Assembly: GCA_963744115.1 (NCBI GenBank)
Contig: CAVUSI010000003.1
Coordinates: 1,488,001 to 1,552,000, forward strand
Source: Chersky-267 sp963744115
GTDB taxonomy: Bacteria > Chloroflexota > Limnocylindria > Limnocylindrales > CSP1-4
Direction: 5' to 3'
DNA length: 64,000 bases
Shown here: positions 31,540 to 40,123 of the stretch, one piece after another
How positions within the stretch are numbered: the first letter of the stretch is position 1
Layout of the letters: every line of letters starts with the position of its first letter
Translations under genes and position numbers: made by a program
Notes under the pieces: model-generated
Told to the model about the DNA's origin: nothing
The model's input: the letters and a program-made list of their open reading frames with translations, nothing else
Database searches by the model: none

Positions 31540-32918
31540 TGCCTGGACGACGGCTCGGTCGAGTGGGCTGGCTCGTGGGCGTCGCGTTCGCGTCGGCTTC
31601 GGTCTGGCTGGCGCCCGGCGTGCCCGGCCCGGTGTCGGCGGCGGATCCTGCGTTCGGGACGCCGACCGCATCGGCCGAGTACGGCAAAGGCGTCACCTTC
31701 GAGCAGCCGTTCACCCCGACCAGCGAGGTCGAGCGCGTCGAGGTCCTGGTGACCACGCCTGGGACCGTCGGGCCCTTCGTGAGCTCGGTGAAGGCGCCCT
31801 CGTGCTGCCAGCCGACGACGCTCACCTTCGACCTCCTCGACGCCGACGAGCACCTCGTCCCGAACACGCGGTTCACGGCGCAGTGGCGGGTGACCGACGC
31901 CGACGGCAGCGTCCGCCTCAGCGAGCCGACTTCGGTCCTCTACAAGGACACCCGGTTCGACTGGAAGACCGTGACCGGTCCGGTCGTTCGCGTCCACTGG
32001 TATGACGGCCCGACGGACTTCGGCAAGCGCGCCCTCGACATCGGCGAGAAGGGCGTCGACGACGCCGCCAAGCTGCTGGGGGTCACCGAGACCGAGCCGG
32101 TCGACTTCTACATCTACGCCGACCAGGCGGCGTTCTACGATGCCCTCGGGCCGGGGACCCGCGAGAACGTCGGGGGCGAGGCGCACGCGGACATCCGGAC
32201 GATGTTCGCCCTGATCAAGCCCGATGAGATCGACGCGACGTGGGTCTCGACGGTCGTCCCGCACGAGCTGACCCACCTCGTCTTCAACACCGCGGTCAAG
32301 AACCCGTATCACTTCCCGCCGCGGTGGTTGAACGAGGGCCTCGCCGTCTACCTGTCCGAGGGATACGGCGACTCGTGGCGGTCCGCGGTCGACGATGCGA
32401 TCCGGGGCGACGGGATCATCCCGCTCGATGGGCTGACCGGGCAGTTCCCCACCACCCGCGACCAGTTCTTCCTGGCGTACGGCGAGAGTGTCTCCGCCGT
32501 CGACTACCTCGTCCGGACGTTCGGACGTGATGCGTTGGTCAAGCTGGTCCGGTCGTATGCCGATGGGGTGACCGATGACGAGGCGTTCACGGCGGGGATC
32601 GGTCGGGACGTGGCGACGTTCCAGAAGGGCTGGCTGGAGGACCTCGGAACGACTCTGCCCGCGGCGGTCGGGCCCCGTCCCGGGCCGGTGGGGCCGCTGC
32701 CGTCGGGCTGGAGCGGTGCACCGGACCAGCCGACCGCACCCGCCGCGGGCCCGACCGCGCCCGGGACACCGCCGGCCACGCCGACGCCGCCGTCGAGCGG
32801 AGACGATGTCGGCCCGGCGGTGCTCATCGTCCTGGCGATCATCCTCGTCGTCGTCGGCTTTGAGTTCGTGCGGCGTCGTCGCTCAGACGCCGCTCCCGGG
32901 AGCGGGGACCAGCCGTGA
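31539..32918 (+). CDS. Secreted membrane-tethered gluzincin metallopeptidase (peptidase MA-like)
   Basis: The 459-residue protein has an N-terminal signal peptide (hydrophobic residues ~8-33) and a beta-rich region (residues ~35-150). The zinc peptidase core carries HELTH at residues 242-246 and the third ligand Glu266 in WLNEGLA, the gluzincin arrangement of the peptidase MA family. A Pro/Thr/Gly-rich stalk (about 380-420) leads to a C-terminal membrane helix (AVLIVLAIILVVVGFEFV) and a basic anchor RRRRSD. It should therefore sit outside the cell on a tether. Substrates unknown. It overlaps both neighbours, so is cotranscribed with the solute-binding protein and the DUF881 pair. Confidence 0.85.
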   Translation: MPGRRLGRVGWLVGVAFASASVWLAPGVPGPVSAADPAFGTPTASAEYGKGVTFEQPFTPTSEVERVEVLVTTPGTVGPFVSSVKAPSCCQPTTLTFDLLDADEHLVPNTRFTAQWRVTDADGSVRLSEPTSVLYKDTRFDWKTVTGPVVRVHWYDGPTDFGKRALDIGEKGVDDAAKLLGVTETEPVDFYIYADQAAFYDALGPGTRENVGGEAHADIRTMFALIKPDEIDATWVSTVVPHELTHLVFNTAVKNPYHFPPRWLNEGLAVYLSEGYGDSWRSAVDDAIRGDGIIPLDGLTGQFPTTRDQFFLAYGESVSAVDYLVRTFGRDALVKLVRSYADGVTDDEAFTAGIGRDVATFQKGWLEDLGTTLPAAVGPRPGPVGPLPSGWSGAPDQPTAPAAGPTAPGTPPATPTPPSSGDDVGPAVLIVLAIILVVVGFEFVRRRRSDAAPGSGDQP

Positions 32919-33676
32919 GCGTCGCGACCCGGTTCCGATCCATCGCGGGCTGGCAGATCACCCTCGGGGTCGCGCTCCTGTCGCTGGGGTTCCTGATCGC
33001 CGCCCAGCTCAGGAGTGAGACGCCCCGGGTCAGCTACGCCACGAACGAACGGGTGCCGTTGGTCGAGACGGCCCAGGGTCTCCAGACCCAGCAGGACGCC
33101 CTCAAGCAGCACCTGCTCGACCTGCGGGCGTCGATCCAGGGCGCGGAGTCGCAGGGCCAGGGCAGCGCCGCGGCCGTCCAGCAGCTCGACGACCAGCTGC
33201 GGCAGGCACGGATCGAGGCGGGCCTGACGGCGCTCCAGGGGCCGGGCCTCGTTCTCCAGCTCCGCGACTCGACGAACGTCGTGCCGCCGGGCGGCAACCC
33301 GACCGATTACCTCGTCTCCGCCCGGGACATCCGGACCGTCGTCGAGGAGCTCTGGCTGTCCGGCGCGGAGGCGGTCTCCGTCAACGGCGAGCGGGTGGCG
33401 TCGGCGACCGCGATCATCGACATCGGCGGGTCGGTGCTGCTCAACGCCGCGTACCTATCGCCGCCATACCAGATCTCAGCGATCGGGCCGTCCGACCTGT
33501 TCGATCAGGTCAACGGTTCGGCCGGCTTCCGGGACTTCATCCGGATGCGGGTCGAGGCGTTCGGCCTCCAGGTCGGCTTCGCCGAGCCCAAGGACGTGCT
33601 CATCCCGGCCTACGCCGGGACCATCAACCTGCGCTACTCGCGGCCGGTCGTCCCGCCGTCGAGCCCGGGTCCCTGA
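32915..33676 (+). CDS. DUF881-family protein, first of two
   Basis: The 253-residue protein has one N-terminal helix (ITLGVALLSLGFLIAAQL), a coiled-coil (ETAQGLQTQQDALKQHL to AVQQLDDQLRQAR), then the DUF881 domain: AGLTALQGPGLVLQLRDS, LVSARDIRTVVEELWLSGAEAVSVNGERV, TAIIDIGGSVLLNAAYLSPPYQISAIG (quoted in fragments LVSARDIRTVVEEL and GGSVLLNAAYLSPPYQI). The family occurs in Gram-positive-type bacteria and Chloroflexota, often in pairs near division and FtsQ-like genes, and lies outside the membrane. The GTG overlaps the peptidase stop. Confidence 0.82.
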   Translation: MSVATRFRSIAGWQITLGVALLSLGFLIAAQLRSETPRVSYATNERVPLVETAQGLQTQQDALKQHLLDLRASIQGAESQGQGSAAAVQQLDDQLRQARIEAGLTALQGPGLVLQLRDSTNVVPPGGNPTDYLVSARDIRTVVEELWLSGAEAVSVNGERVASATAIIDIGGSVLLNAAYLSPPYQISAIGPSDLFDQVNGSAGFRDFIRMRVEAFGLQVGFAEPKDVLIPAYAGTINLRYSRPVVPPSSPGP

Positions 33677-33680
33677 CGCC

Positions 33681-34355
33681 ATGCGCAAGCGCAACAGCCA
33701 GCTCACGATCGCCGCGGTCACGATGCTGCTCGGGCTGCTGGTCGTCGTCCAGCTCCGCTCGCAGTCGATCGGGACCGGGCTCGAGGCGCTGTCCGCCCAG
33801 AACCTGACGGTCCTCGTCGCGAACCTCAATACCCGGAACGATCAGCTTCGGACCGAGATCGCGACGACCGAACGCGAGCTGGCGGACCTCCAGGGCGCGC
33901 GGTCGCGCGGCGAGTCGTCCGTCGACCAGCTCCGCCTCGACCTCGCGCGCGTCCGCGCCTGGACGGGCCTCGACGCCGTGACCGGCACGGGAGTCCGGGT
34001 GACCGTCGACGGGATGATCGCCGGGACCGGCGTCCAGGACCTGCTCAACGAGCTGCACAACGCCGGGGCAGAGGCGCTGGCCGTGGCCGACGTCCGGGTC
34101 GTGCCCGGGACGGTCGTGGCGGGGCCGCCGGGAGCACTGTCGGTCGAGAACACCGCCCTGTCCAACGGGTTCGAGATCACCGCGCTCGGCAACCCGGCGA
34201 CGCTGACCGGCTCGCTGACCCGCGCCGGCGGCATCGTCGCCCAGCTCGCGGCGACCTACCCCCAGGTCCAGATCACCGTCCTGCCGGTCGACGTCGTCGA
34301 GATCCCGGGGACGACCCGGGACCTCCTGCCGGCGCACGGCACGCCCCGGCTCTGA
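33681..34355 (+). CDS. DUF881-family protein, second of two
   Basis: The 224-residue paralogue begins MRKRNSQLTIAAVTMLLGLLVVVQLRSQ (membrane helix after a basic start). It then has a coiled-coil (LNTRNDQLRTEIATTERELADL) and the DUF881 domain (GLDAVTGTGVRVTVDGM, DLLNELHNAGAEALAVADVRV and VENTALSNGFEITALGNPATL). It ends with a strand IQITVLPVDVVEIP-type sequence. It is more divergent from copy 1 outside the domain. Gap to copy 1 is 4 bases. Both could form a coiled-coil heteromer at the cell surface. Confidence 0.8.
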   Translation: MRKRNSQLTIAAVTMLLGLLVVVQLRSQSIGTGLEALSAQNLTVLVANLNTRNDQLRTEIATTERELADLQGARSRGESSVDQLRLDLARVRAWTGLDAVTGTGVRVTVDGMIAGTGVQDLLNELHNAGAEALAVADVRVVPGTVVAGPPGALSVENTALSNGFEITALGNPATLTGSLTRAGGIVAQLAATYPQVQITVLPVDVVEIPGTTRDLLPAHGTPRL

Positions 34356-34390
34356 TACCCTCCCGGCCGATGCGAACCGCAGATGACTGA
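34356..34390 (+). promoter_or_regulatory. -10 box (TACCCT) with leaderless 6-codon mini-ORF overlapping the DUF951 start
   Basis: TACCCT (34356-34361), eight bases, then ATG at 34370 opening MRTADD with a TGA at 34388-34390. The DUF951 ATG (34383) lies inside this mini-ORF in another frame, so ribosomes ending it could re-initiate. Confidence 0.3.
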
Positions 34391-34634
34391 GCACCGGCCG
34401 ATCCCGTTCCTGCTGGGCGACGTGGTCCGGCTGCGCCGACCGCACCCGTGCGGCGGGTCGACCTGGCTCGTCGACCGTCTCGGCGCCGACCTGGGACTTC
34501 GCTGCACGACCTGTGGACGCCATGTCCTCATCGCCAGGTCCGGTGTCGAGCGTCGACTCGTCGGATTCGAGGGACGCGGCGACGTCGCGCGGAGCGAGGC
34601 CGTCACTCCCCATCCACGGGACGCGGCGACGTGA
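34383..34634 (+). CDS. DUF951-family small protein
   Basis: The 83-residue protein matches DUF951: LLGDVVRLRRPHPCGGSTW, DRLGADLGLRCTTCGRHVLIAR. Cys23, Cys41 and Cys44 are the conserved cysteines and suggest a metal or structural site. The family (about 60-80 residues) is found in Firmicutes and Chloroflexota and is of unknown role; in many genomes it lies near DUF881 or MFS genes or ribosome-associated genes. The GTG start of the MFS gene overlaps its stop. Confidence 0.8.
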   Translation: MTEHRPIPFLLGDVVRLRRPHPCGGSTWLVDRLGADLGLRCTTCGRHVLIARSGVERRLVGFEGRGDVARSEAVTPHPRDAAT

Positions 34635-36124
34635 CCGAGCGCGACGCCGAGCTCCTGCACCCGCCCGAGCGCTCGACCATCCCGCCGCCACCGTTGTCGG
34701 CGATCGAGACGCCACCGGCCTCGGACGGGCACGGGCTGATGGCGCCCGACGACGACGGGACGACGGCCCGGGCCGACCCCCGCTACGACGCGGCCGAGGA
34801 CGAGCCGGCCGACGGCGGCAGCTCCAATGCGCTGGCGGTCCTCCGGAATCGCAACTTCCTGCTCCTCTGGCTGTCGCAGGCATCGACCCAGATCGGCGGC
34901 AACATGGTCGTCTACGGCCTGACCGTCCTCATCTACTCCGCCACGAAGTCGAACTCCGCGGTCAGCCTGCTGCTGCTCACCTTCCTGGCGCCGGCGGTCT
35001 TCTTCTCGGCGATCGCCGGCGTCTATGTCGACCGGCTCGATCGTCGGGTGATCCTGATCGTCACCAACCTCCTCCGGGCGGTCTTCTTCGCCCTCGTCTA
35101 CGTCGCATCCGGGAACGTCCTGGCGATCTTCATCCTGAACATCGCGATCTCGACGGTCACGACGTTCTTCGCCCCGGCCGAGGCCGCGATGATCCCGGTC
35201 CTCGTCGAGCGGCGACAGCTGCTGGCCGCGAACGGCCTGTTCACGTTCACCCAGAACGCCGCGTTCGCACTCGGCTTCGCGCTCCTCGGGCCGCTCGTCG
35301 TCAACCTGGCCGGACCCGAGGCGCTGATCCTGACTGTTGCCGGCCTGTACCTCGTGGCGTCGGTCTTCACGATCATCCTGCCATCGGTGCCCGGAACCAA
35401 GTCGGGGCTTGCCGCCAGGGACACCGAGCGGGCCGTCGCCACCATCGTGGCCGAGCTGCGCGAGGGATTCAGCTACATCCGGACGCACCGGAACATCAGT
35501 TGGTCGCTCATCTACCTCGGGGTCACGGCGTCGCTCATCGGGGTTCTCGGCGTCCTAGGGCCGGCCTTCGCCACGGATGCGCTGGGGCTCGCCCCGAAGG
35601 ACTTCGTGGTCGTCGTCCTCCCGCTCGGGATGGGGATCGTGACGGGCATCCTGCTGCTCAACAGCTACGGCAAGTACTTCCCGCGACGCCGGGTGATGGA
35701 GGGCGGTCTGGTCGGACTGGGCGTGCTGCTGACCGCCCTGTCGGCAGCGGGTCCGATCACCCGCTTCCTCCAGCGAGCCGAGTCGATCAGCCCGGTCGAC
35801 GTCTCGGGCATGGTGTCGTTGCTGGCCGTCGTCGTCGGCATCGGGTTCCTGGCCGGCATCGCCTACGCCCTCGTCGCGATCCCGGCCCAGGTCGGCCTGC
35901 AGGAGGAGCTCCCCGAGGAGGTCCGGGGCCGGGTGTTCGGCGTCCTGAACATGCTGGTGTCGGTCGCCAGCTTCGTACCGATCATCATCGTCGGCCCGCT
36001 GTCCGACAACTTCGGGACGACGGTCGTGCTGGTGGTCGTCGGTCTGGCGGTGACGCTGACGGGAGTCGTGTCGGTCATCGCCCACCGCCCCCACCCAGCG
36101 GCGTCCGCCGACGCCGGTGCCTGA
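34631..36124 (+). CDS. MFS transporter (MFS_3-type)
   Basis: The 497-residue protein has a ~70-residue polar, Pro/Asp-rich N-terminal extension followed by a twelve-helix MFS core. The core opens with LRNRNFLLLWLSQASTQIGGN, and the loop 2-3 motif is AGVYVDRLDRRVIL. The central loop is FSYIRTHRNISWSLI, and ELPEEVRGRVFGVLNM precedes helix 11. This is the MFS_3 / 'enterobactin exporter-like' group. Substrate is unknown. GTGA overlap with DUF951, and a short overlap with the glycosyltransferase that follows, put it in one transcript with both. Confidence 0.82.
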   Translation: MTERDAELLHPPERSTIPPPPLSAIETPPASDGHGLMAPDDDGTTARADPRYDAAEDEPADGGSSNALAVLRNRNFLLLWLSQASTQIGGNMVVYGLTVLIYSATKSNSAVSLLLLTFLAPAVFFSAIAGVYVDRLDRRVILIVTNLLRAVFFALVYVASGNVLAIFILNIAISTVTTFFAPAEAAMIPVLVERRQLLAANGLFTFTQNAAFALGFALLGPLVVNLAGPEALILTVAGLYLVASVFTIILPSVPGTKSGLAARDTERAVATIVAELREGFSYIRTHRNISWSLIYLGVTASLIGVLGVLGPAFATDALGLAPKDFVVVVLPLGMGIVTGILLLNSYGKYFPRRRVMEGGLVGLGVLLTALSAAGPITRFLQRAESISPVDVSGMVSLLAVVVGIGFLAGIAYALVAIPAQVGLQEELPEEVRGRVFGVLNMLVSVASFVPIIIVGPLSDNFGTTVVLVVVGLAVTLTGVVSVIAHRPHPAASADAGA

Positions 36125-37466
36125 TCGGACGCCGACCGCCTGGCGGTTGGTGTCCGTCGGGGTCCTCGCCGGAGGGCTCGCCTGCGGGACCGCCGCCGGG
36201 TCCGTCGGCGGGGCTCGCCGGCTCGTGGTCCTGGCCGCGACGGTCGCCGGTGGCTACGTCCTGCCACTGGCGCTCGCGGGTCGTCGGCCACCGATCGCCC
36301 CCGGAGCGGCGCCGCTCGATCCGGCCGCAGCGAGCTGCACGTTCACGGTCCTCGTCGCAGCCCGCGATGAGGCCGGCGTCGTCGGCGCCCTCGTCCGCGA
36401 CGTCGCCGCCCAGGATCATCGAGCAGCCGGCGGTCTGCCGCTGTTCGACCTCGTCGTCATCGACGACCGGTCCGACGACGGGACCGGAGCCGCGGTGCTG
36501 GAGGCGGCGCGCGAGGCTGGGATCGGGGCGATCACGACCGTCGTTCGGCGTGACGGACCGGATCTGCCGGATGGCAAGGGAGCGGCGTTGACCGCCGTCC
36601 AGCCCGAGGCCTGCCGTGGTGACGTGATCGTCGTGCTCGATGCGGATGCACGCATCGGCCCGACGTTCCTCCGCCGCCTGGCGGCGTACGTCGACGCCGG
36701 CGCCGGGGCGATCACCGCCCGCCGCCGGGTGATCGACGCGGACGCCGGCTGGCTGGCCGGCGCCCAGGCGGACGAGCAGACCCTCGACGGCGTCATCCAG
36801 CGCGGCCGCTGGGCGCTCGGCGGCTGCTCGGAGTTCCGTGGCAACGGGATCGTCGTCCGACGCGACCTGCTCGCCGCGGTCGGAGGATGGCGGGCGGAGG
36901 CGCTGACCGAGGACCTCGACCTGTCGAGCCGGCTCGCCGCCCGAGCCGGCGTCAGGGTGGCCTGGGCGATCGACGCCGAGGTCTGGGAGGAGCCGGTCCG
37001 GAGCGTCGCCGCGCTGTGGCAGCAGCGGCTGCGCTGGGCGGAGGGCGGCCTGCGCCGGGTCCTCGAGCACGGCCCGGCGGTCCTGCGCAGCCGGCATCTC
37101 GGCTGGTACGCCCGCGCCGACTTCGCGACGTACGCCGGTCAGCTCGCGGTCGCACCCCTCATCCTCGGCGCGGTCGGTGGTGGGCTCCTCCGACGTCGAC
37201 CTGCACCGGCGATCGTCCTCGTCGGCACGTACCTGGCCGTCGGCAGCGTCCTGGCCTGGGACGGCCTGCGCTGGGAGACCGGCACCGACGGCGAACCCGT
37301 CCCGCCGGGACCGCGCGCCCGGCGGGCGCTTCGCGTCGGCCTGTTCGACGCGATCTGGCTGGGCGCCATCCCGGGCGCGATGTGGCGCCTGGCGACCCGG
37401 CGGGGAAGCGTGGGCTACGAGAAGATGCCGCATGTCGGAGGTGGCGAGGGGGAGTGGGTGCGCTGA
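36117..37466 (+). CDS. Family 2 glycosyltransferase, membrane-bound, processive type
   Basis: The 449-residue protein has an N-terminal hairpin of two helices, then a GT-A domain. The motifs are VLVAARDEAGVVGALV, VVIDDRSDDGTG, the DxD at Asp175/Asp177 (VLDADARIG), TEDLD at 264-268 and QQRLRW at 302-307. That D..DxD..TED..QxxRW set marks processive or membrane GT2 enzymes (cellulose-synthase-like and carotenoid/lipid GTs). Three helices at the C-terminus complete it. Donor and acceptor sugars are unknown; a CrtQ/MenG-type lipid glycosyltransferase is one option. GTG start overlaps the MFS stop. Confidence 0.82.
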   Translation: MPDRTPTAWRLVSVGVLAGGLACGTAAGSVGGARRLVVLAATVAGGYVLPLALAGRRPPIAPGAAPLDPAAASCTFTVLVAARDEAGVVGALVRDVAAQDHRAAGGLPLFDLVVIDDRSDDGTGAAVLEAAREAGIGAITTVVRRDGPDLPDGKGAALTAVQPEACRGDVIVVLDADARIGPTFLRRLAAYVDAGAGAITARRRVIDADAGWLAGAQADEQTLDGVIQRGRWALGGCSEFRGNGIVVRRDLLAAVGGWRAEALTEDLDLSSRLAARAGVRVAWAIDAEVWEEPVRSVAALWQQRLRWAEGGLRRVLEHGPAVLRSRHLGWYARADFATYAGQLAVAPLILGAVGGGLLRRRPAPAIVLVGTYLAVGSVLAWDGLRWETGTDGEPVPPGPRARRALRVGLFDAIWLGAIPGAMWRLATRRGSVGYEKMPHVGGGEGEWVR

Positions 37467-38464
37467 GCCGTGTCGCCGTCGTGTTCACCGGGGGGACGAT
37501 CAGCATGGTCGTCGATCCGGTGGCCGGCGGCGCCGTGCCCGCGCTCGATGGCGCGGCGATCCTGGCCCGGACGCCCGGTCTCGACGCCATCGCGGAGGTG
37601 GTCCCGGTCGACCGCGGGCTGAAGCCCGCGAGCCACTGGACGTTCGCGGACCTGTCGGCGATCGCCCGCGAGGTGAGCGAACTCCTCACCGACGACCGCA
37701 CGGATGGACTGGTCGTCGTCCAGGGCACCGACACGATCGAGGAGACATCGTTCGCCCTCGACCTGCTGATCGACTCGACCAAGCCGGTCGTCGTGACCGG
37801 CGCCATGCGGAACGCCACCGCCCCCGACTACGACGGCCCGGCCAACCTCCGCGACGCCGTCAGGGCTGCCGCGTCGACCGATCTCGCCGGGATGGGCGTG
37901 GTGGTCGTGCTCGCCGGCACGATCGAACCGGCCGACGACGTCACGAAGACGCATGCGACCGCGATCGACACCTTCCGCAGCCTCAATCTCGGCCGGCTCG
38001 GGCGGATCGTCGACGGAGCGGTCGTCGTCGAGCGTGCCCGGGGTGCCCGTCGCGAACCCGTCGAGGCACGGCGCCTGGCGGAGCCGATCCCGATCGTGAC
38101 CGCGACGGTCGGCATGGACGCGGCGATCCTCGACGCGGTGATCGGCCTCCAGCCGGCCGGCATCGTGGTCGCCGCGACCGGCTCGGGGAACACCTCCCCG
38201 GAGCTCCTGGCGGCGGGTGAGCGGGCGATCGCCGCCGGGATCCCGGTGGTCCTCGCGAGTCGGGCCCCGGCCGGTCCGGCAGGGACCGGGTACGCCTTTC
38301 CCGGGGGCGGCGCGACGTGGGTCCGGGCGGGTGCGATGCTCGCCGGGACGCTCAGCGCACCGAAGGCTCGGATCGCCCTCGCCGTCGGCCTCGGGGCAGG
38401 GTTGCGGGGAGACCGACTCGCGCGGTTCATCGCCGGACCGCCGGCCCCCGCCGACCCGGGATGA
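37454..38464 (+). CDS. Type I-like asparaginase
   Basis: The 336-residue enzyme hydrolyses L-asparagine to aspartate and ammonia. Both Thr signatures are seen: VAVVFTGGTISM (residues 7-18, TGGTIS at 12-17) and VVVQGTDTIEETSF (GTDTIEE at 91-97), followed by KPVVVTGAMR. No signal peptide, so probably the cytoplasmic type with lower affinity. The GTG at 37454 lies inside the end of the glycosyltransferase gene (13-base overlap) with GAGGGGGA before it; the alternative start is not obvious. An amidohydrolase follows with an ATGA overlap. Confidence 0.9.
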   Translation: MGALSRVAVVFTGGTISMVVDPVAGGAVPALDGAAILARTPGLDAIAEVVPVDRGLKPASHWTFADLSAIAREVSELLTDDRTDGLVVVQGTDTIEETSFALDLLIDSTKPVVVTGAMRNATAPDYDGPANLRDAVRAAASTDLAGMGVVVVLAGTIEPADDVTKTHATAIDTFRSLNLGRLGRIVDGAVVVERARGARREPVEARRLAEPIPIVTATVGMDAAILDAVIGLQPAGIVVAATGSGNTSPELLAAGERAIAAGIPVVLASRAPAGPAGTGYAFPGGGATWVRAGAMLAGTLSAPKARIALAVGLGAGLRGDRLARFIAGPPAPADPG

Positions 38465-40116
38465 GGGTCCCGGCCGACCTGATCGTCGAGGGCCGGATCG
38501 CGACGCTGGGCGGCGACGTCGGGTTCGGCTGGGCCGAGGCCGTCGCGATCGCGGCCGGGCGGGTCGTGGCGGCCGGCCCGCGGGCCACGGTCGATGCGTC
38601 CGGCGGCCCCCGGACACGACGGCTCGTCCTCGGTCCGGACGAGGTGGCCATTCCCGGCCTGACGGACGCCCACCTGCACCTGGCCGATGCGTCGGTCTCA
38701 GCCTCCCGCATCGACCTGTCGGACGACCCCACCCTCGGGGTCGGTCTGGTACGGATCCGGTCGGCGCACCTCGCGCTCGCCGACCCGGGGGCGTGGCTCC
38801 TCGGCCACGGCTGGGAGTCGGATCGGTGGGGCGGCTGGCCGACGGCCGATGACCTCGAGACGGTCGCGCCCGGTCGGGCGATCGCCCTGTGGGCGCACGA
38901 CCATCATTCGCTGTGGACCAGCCGGACCGCGCTCGAGCGGGCCGGGGTCGACGACGGGACGCCGGACCCGGACGGCGGCCAGATCCGGCGCCGAGCCGAT
39001 GGCACGCCCACCGGCGTCCTCCACGAAGCGGCGGCGAGCCTGGTCGCCCGCCGGATCCCTCCGCCCACGGCGGACGACCTCGTCGCGTCGATCCCGGCGG
39101 TCGCGCGCGAGCTCGTGGCGCTCGGGGTGGTGGCGGTCCACGATCCCGGAGACCTCGCCACGGATGCGACGCTGAGCGGCGCCTTCGCCGCCTACGCCCG
39201 GCTGGATGACGCCGGTTCGCTCCCGATCCGGGTCCATGCGAGCCTGCGCCAGGACGCGCTCGGCACCGCCACCGATCGGGGGCTTCGCAGCGGGATGAGG
39301 CTTGGTTCCGCCACGGACGGCCGAGTCCGCGTCGGCTGGTTGAAGCTGTTCGCCGACGGGTCGCTCGGGTCGCGGACCGCTGCCCTGCTCGAACCGTTCA
39401 CCGTCGAACCGGACCGTCCGCTCGGACCCGGTCGCGAGCGAGGCATCTTCATCACGCTCCCTTCGGTCCTGGCCGAGCTGACGGCGCGTGCGGCCGGCGC
39501 CGGGATCGCGACGCAGATCCATGCGATCGGGGACGCGGCCCTGAGGGCGGCGCTCGATGCCCTCGGACCGCACGCCGGACGTCTCCCGCTCCGCCCGCGC
39601 GTCGAGCACGTCCAGCTCGTCGACCCGGCGGACATGCCGCGGTTCGCGCGGCAGGGGATCGCGGCGTCGATCCAGCCGATCCACCTCCGGAGCGACGCCG
39701 CCCAAGCTCGCCGCCTGTGGGGTCCGCGCGCGGAGCCGTCGAGCTACCGCTGGCGGTCGCTGGCCGAGTCGGGTGCGCTCATCCCGTTCGGGACCGACGC
39801 ACCCGTCGAACCGCTCGATCCGTGGCCCGGGATCGCGATCGCCGTGACCCGTGCGGACTCCTCCTGGCCGCCGGGCAGCACGCCGTTCGGTCCCCACGAG
39901 TCGCTGACCCTCGCCCGGGCCATCCGGGCGGCCTGTCTCGACGCCGCGCTGGTCGCCGGTGAACCCGACCGCGGCCGGCTCGTGGCGGGGCATCGGGCGG
40001 ACCTGGTCGTCCTGCCGGCCGCCGCGCTGGAGGAGCCGGTCGTCGTCGGTGGGCCGCTCACGACGGCTCGTCCGCGCCTGGTCCTCGTGGACGGTCGGAC
40101 GATCTTCGAAGCCTGA
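38461..40116 (+). CDS. Amidohydrolase, YtcJ-like (Amidohydro_3)
   Basis: The 551-residue enzyme belongs to the metal-dependent amidohydrolase superfamily. The first metal motif is GLTDAHLHLAD, and the second-half ligands are in QIHAIGDAALRAAL, PRVEHVQLVDPAD and IPFGTDAPVEPLDPWPGI. This order and the long middle (VRIRSAHLALADPGAWLLGHGWESDRWGG, quoted in part) fit the YtcJ group, which includes N-substituted formamide deformylase. Native substrate is unknown; pairing with an asparaginase hints at amide-nitrogen scavenging. The C-terminal beta-domain is VVLPAAALEEPVVVGGP. Confidence 0.88.
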   Translation: MRVPADLIVEGRIATLGGDVGFGWAEAVAIAAGRVVAAGPRATVDASGGPRTRRLVLGPDEVAIPGLTDAHLHLADASVSASRIDLSDDPTLGVGLVRIRSAHLALADPGAWLLGHGWESDRWGGWPTADDLETVAPGRAIALWAHDHHSLWTSRTALERAGVDDGTPDPDGGQIRRRADGTPTGVLHEAAASLVARRIPPPTADDLVASIPAVARELVALGVVAVHDPGDLATDATLSGAFAAYARLDDAGSLPIRVHASLRQDALGTATDRGLRSGMRLGSATDGRVRVGWLKLFADGSLGSRTAALLEPFTVEPDRPLGPGRERGIFITLPSVLAELTARAAGAGIATQIHAIGDAALRAALDALGPHAGRLPLRPRVEHVQLVDPADMPRFARQGIAASIQPIHLRSDAAQARRLWGPRAEPSSYRWRSLAESGALIPFGTDAPVEPLDPWPGIAIAVTRADSSWPPGSTPFGPHESLTLARAIRAACLDAALVAGEPDRGRLVAGHRADLVVLPAAALEEPVVVGGPLTTARPRLVLVDGRTIFEA

Positions 40117-40123
40117 CCCACGC

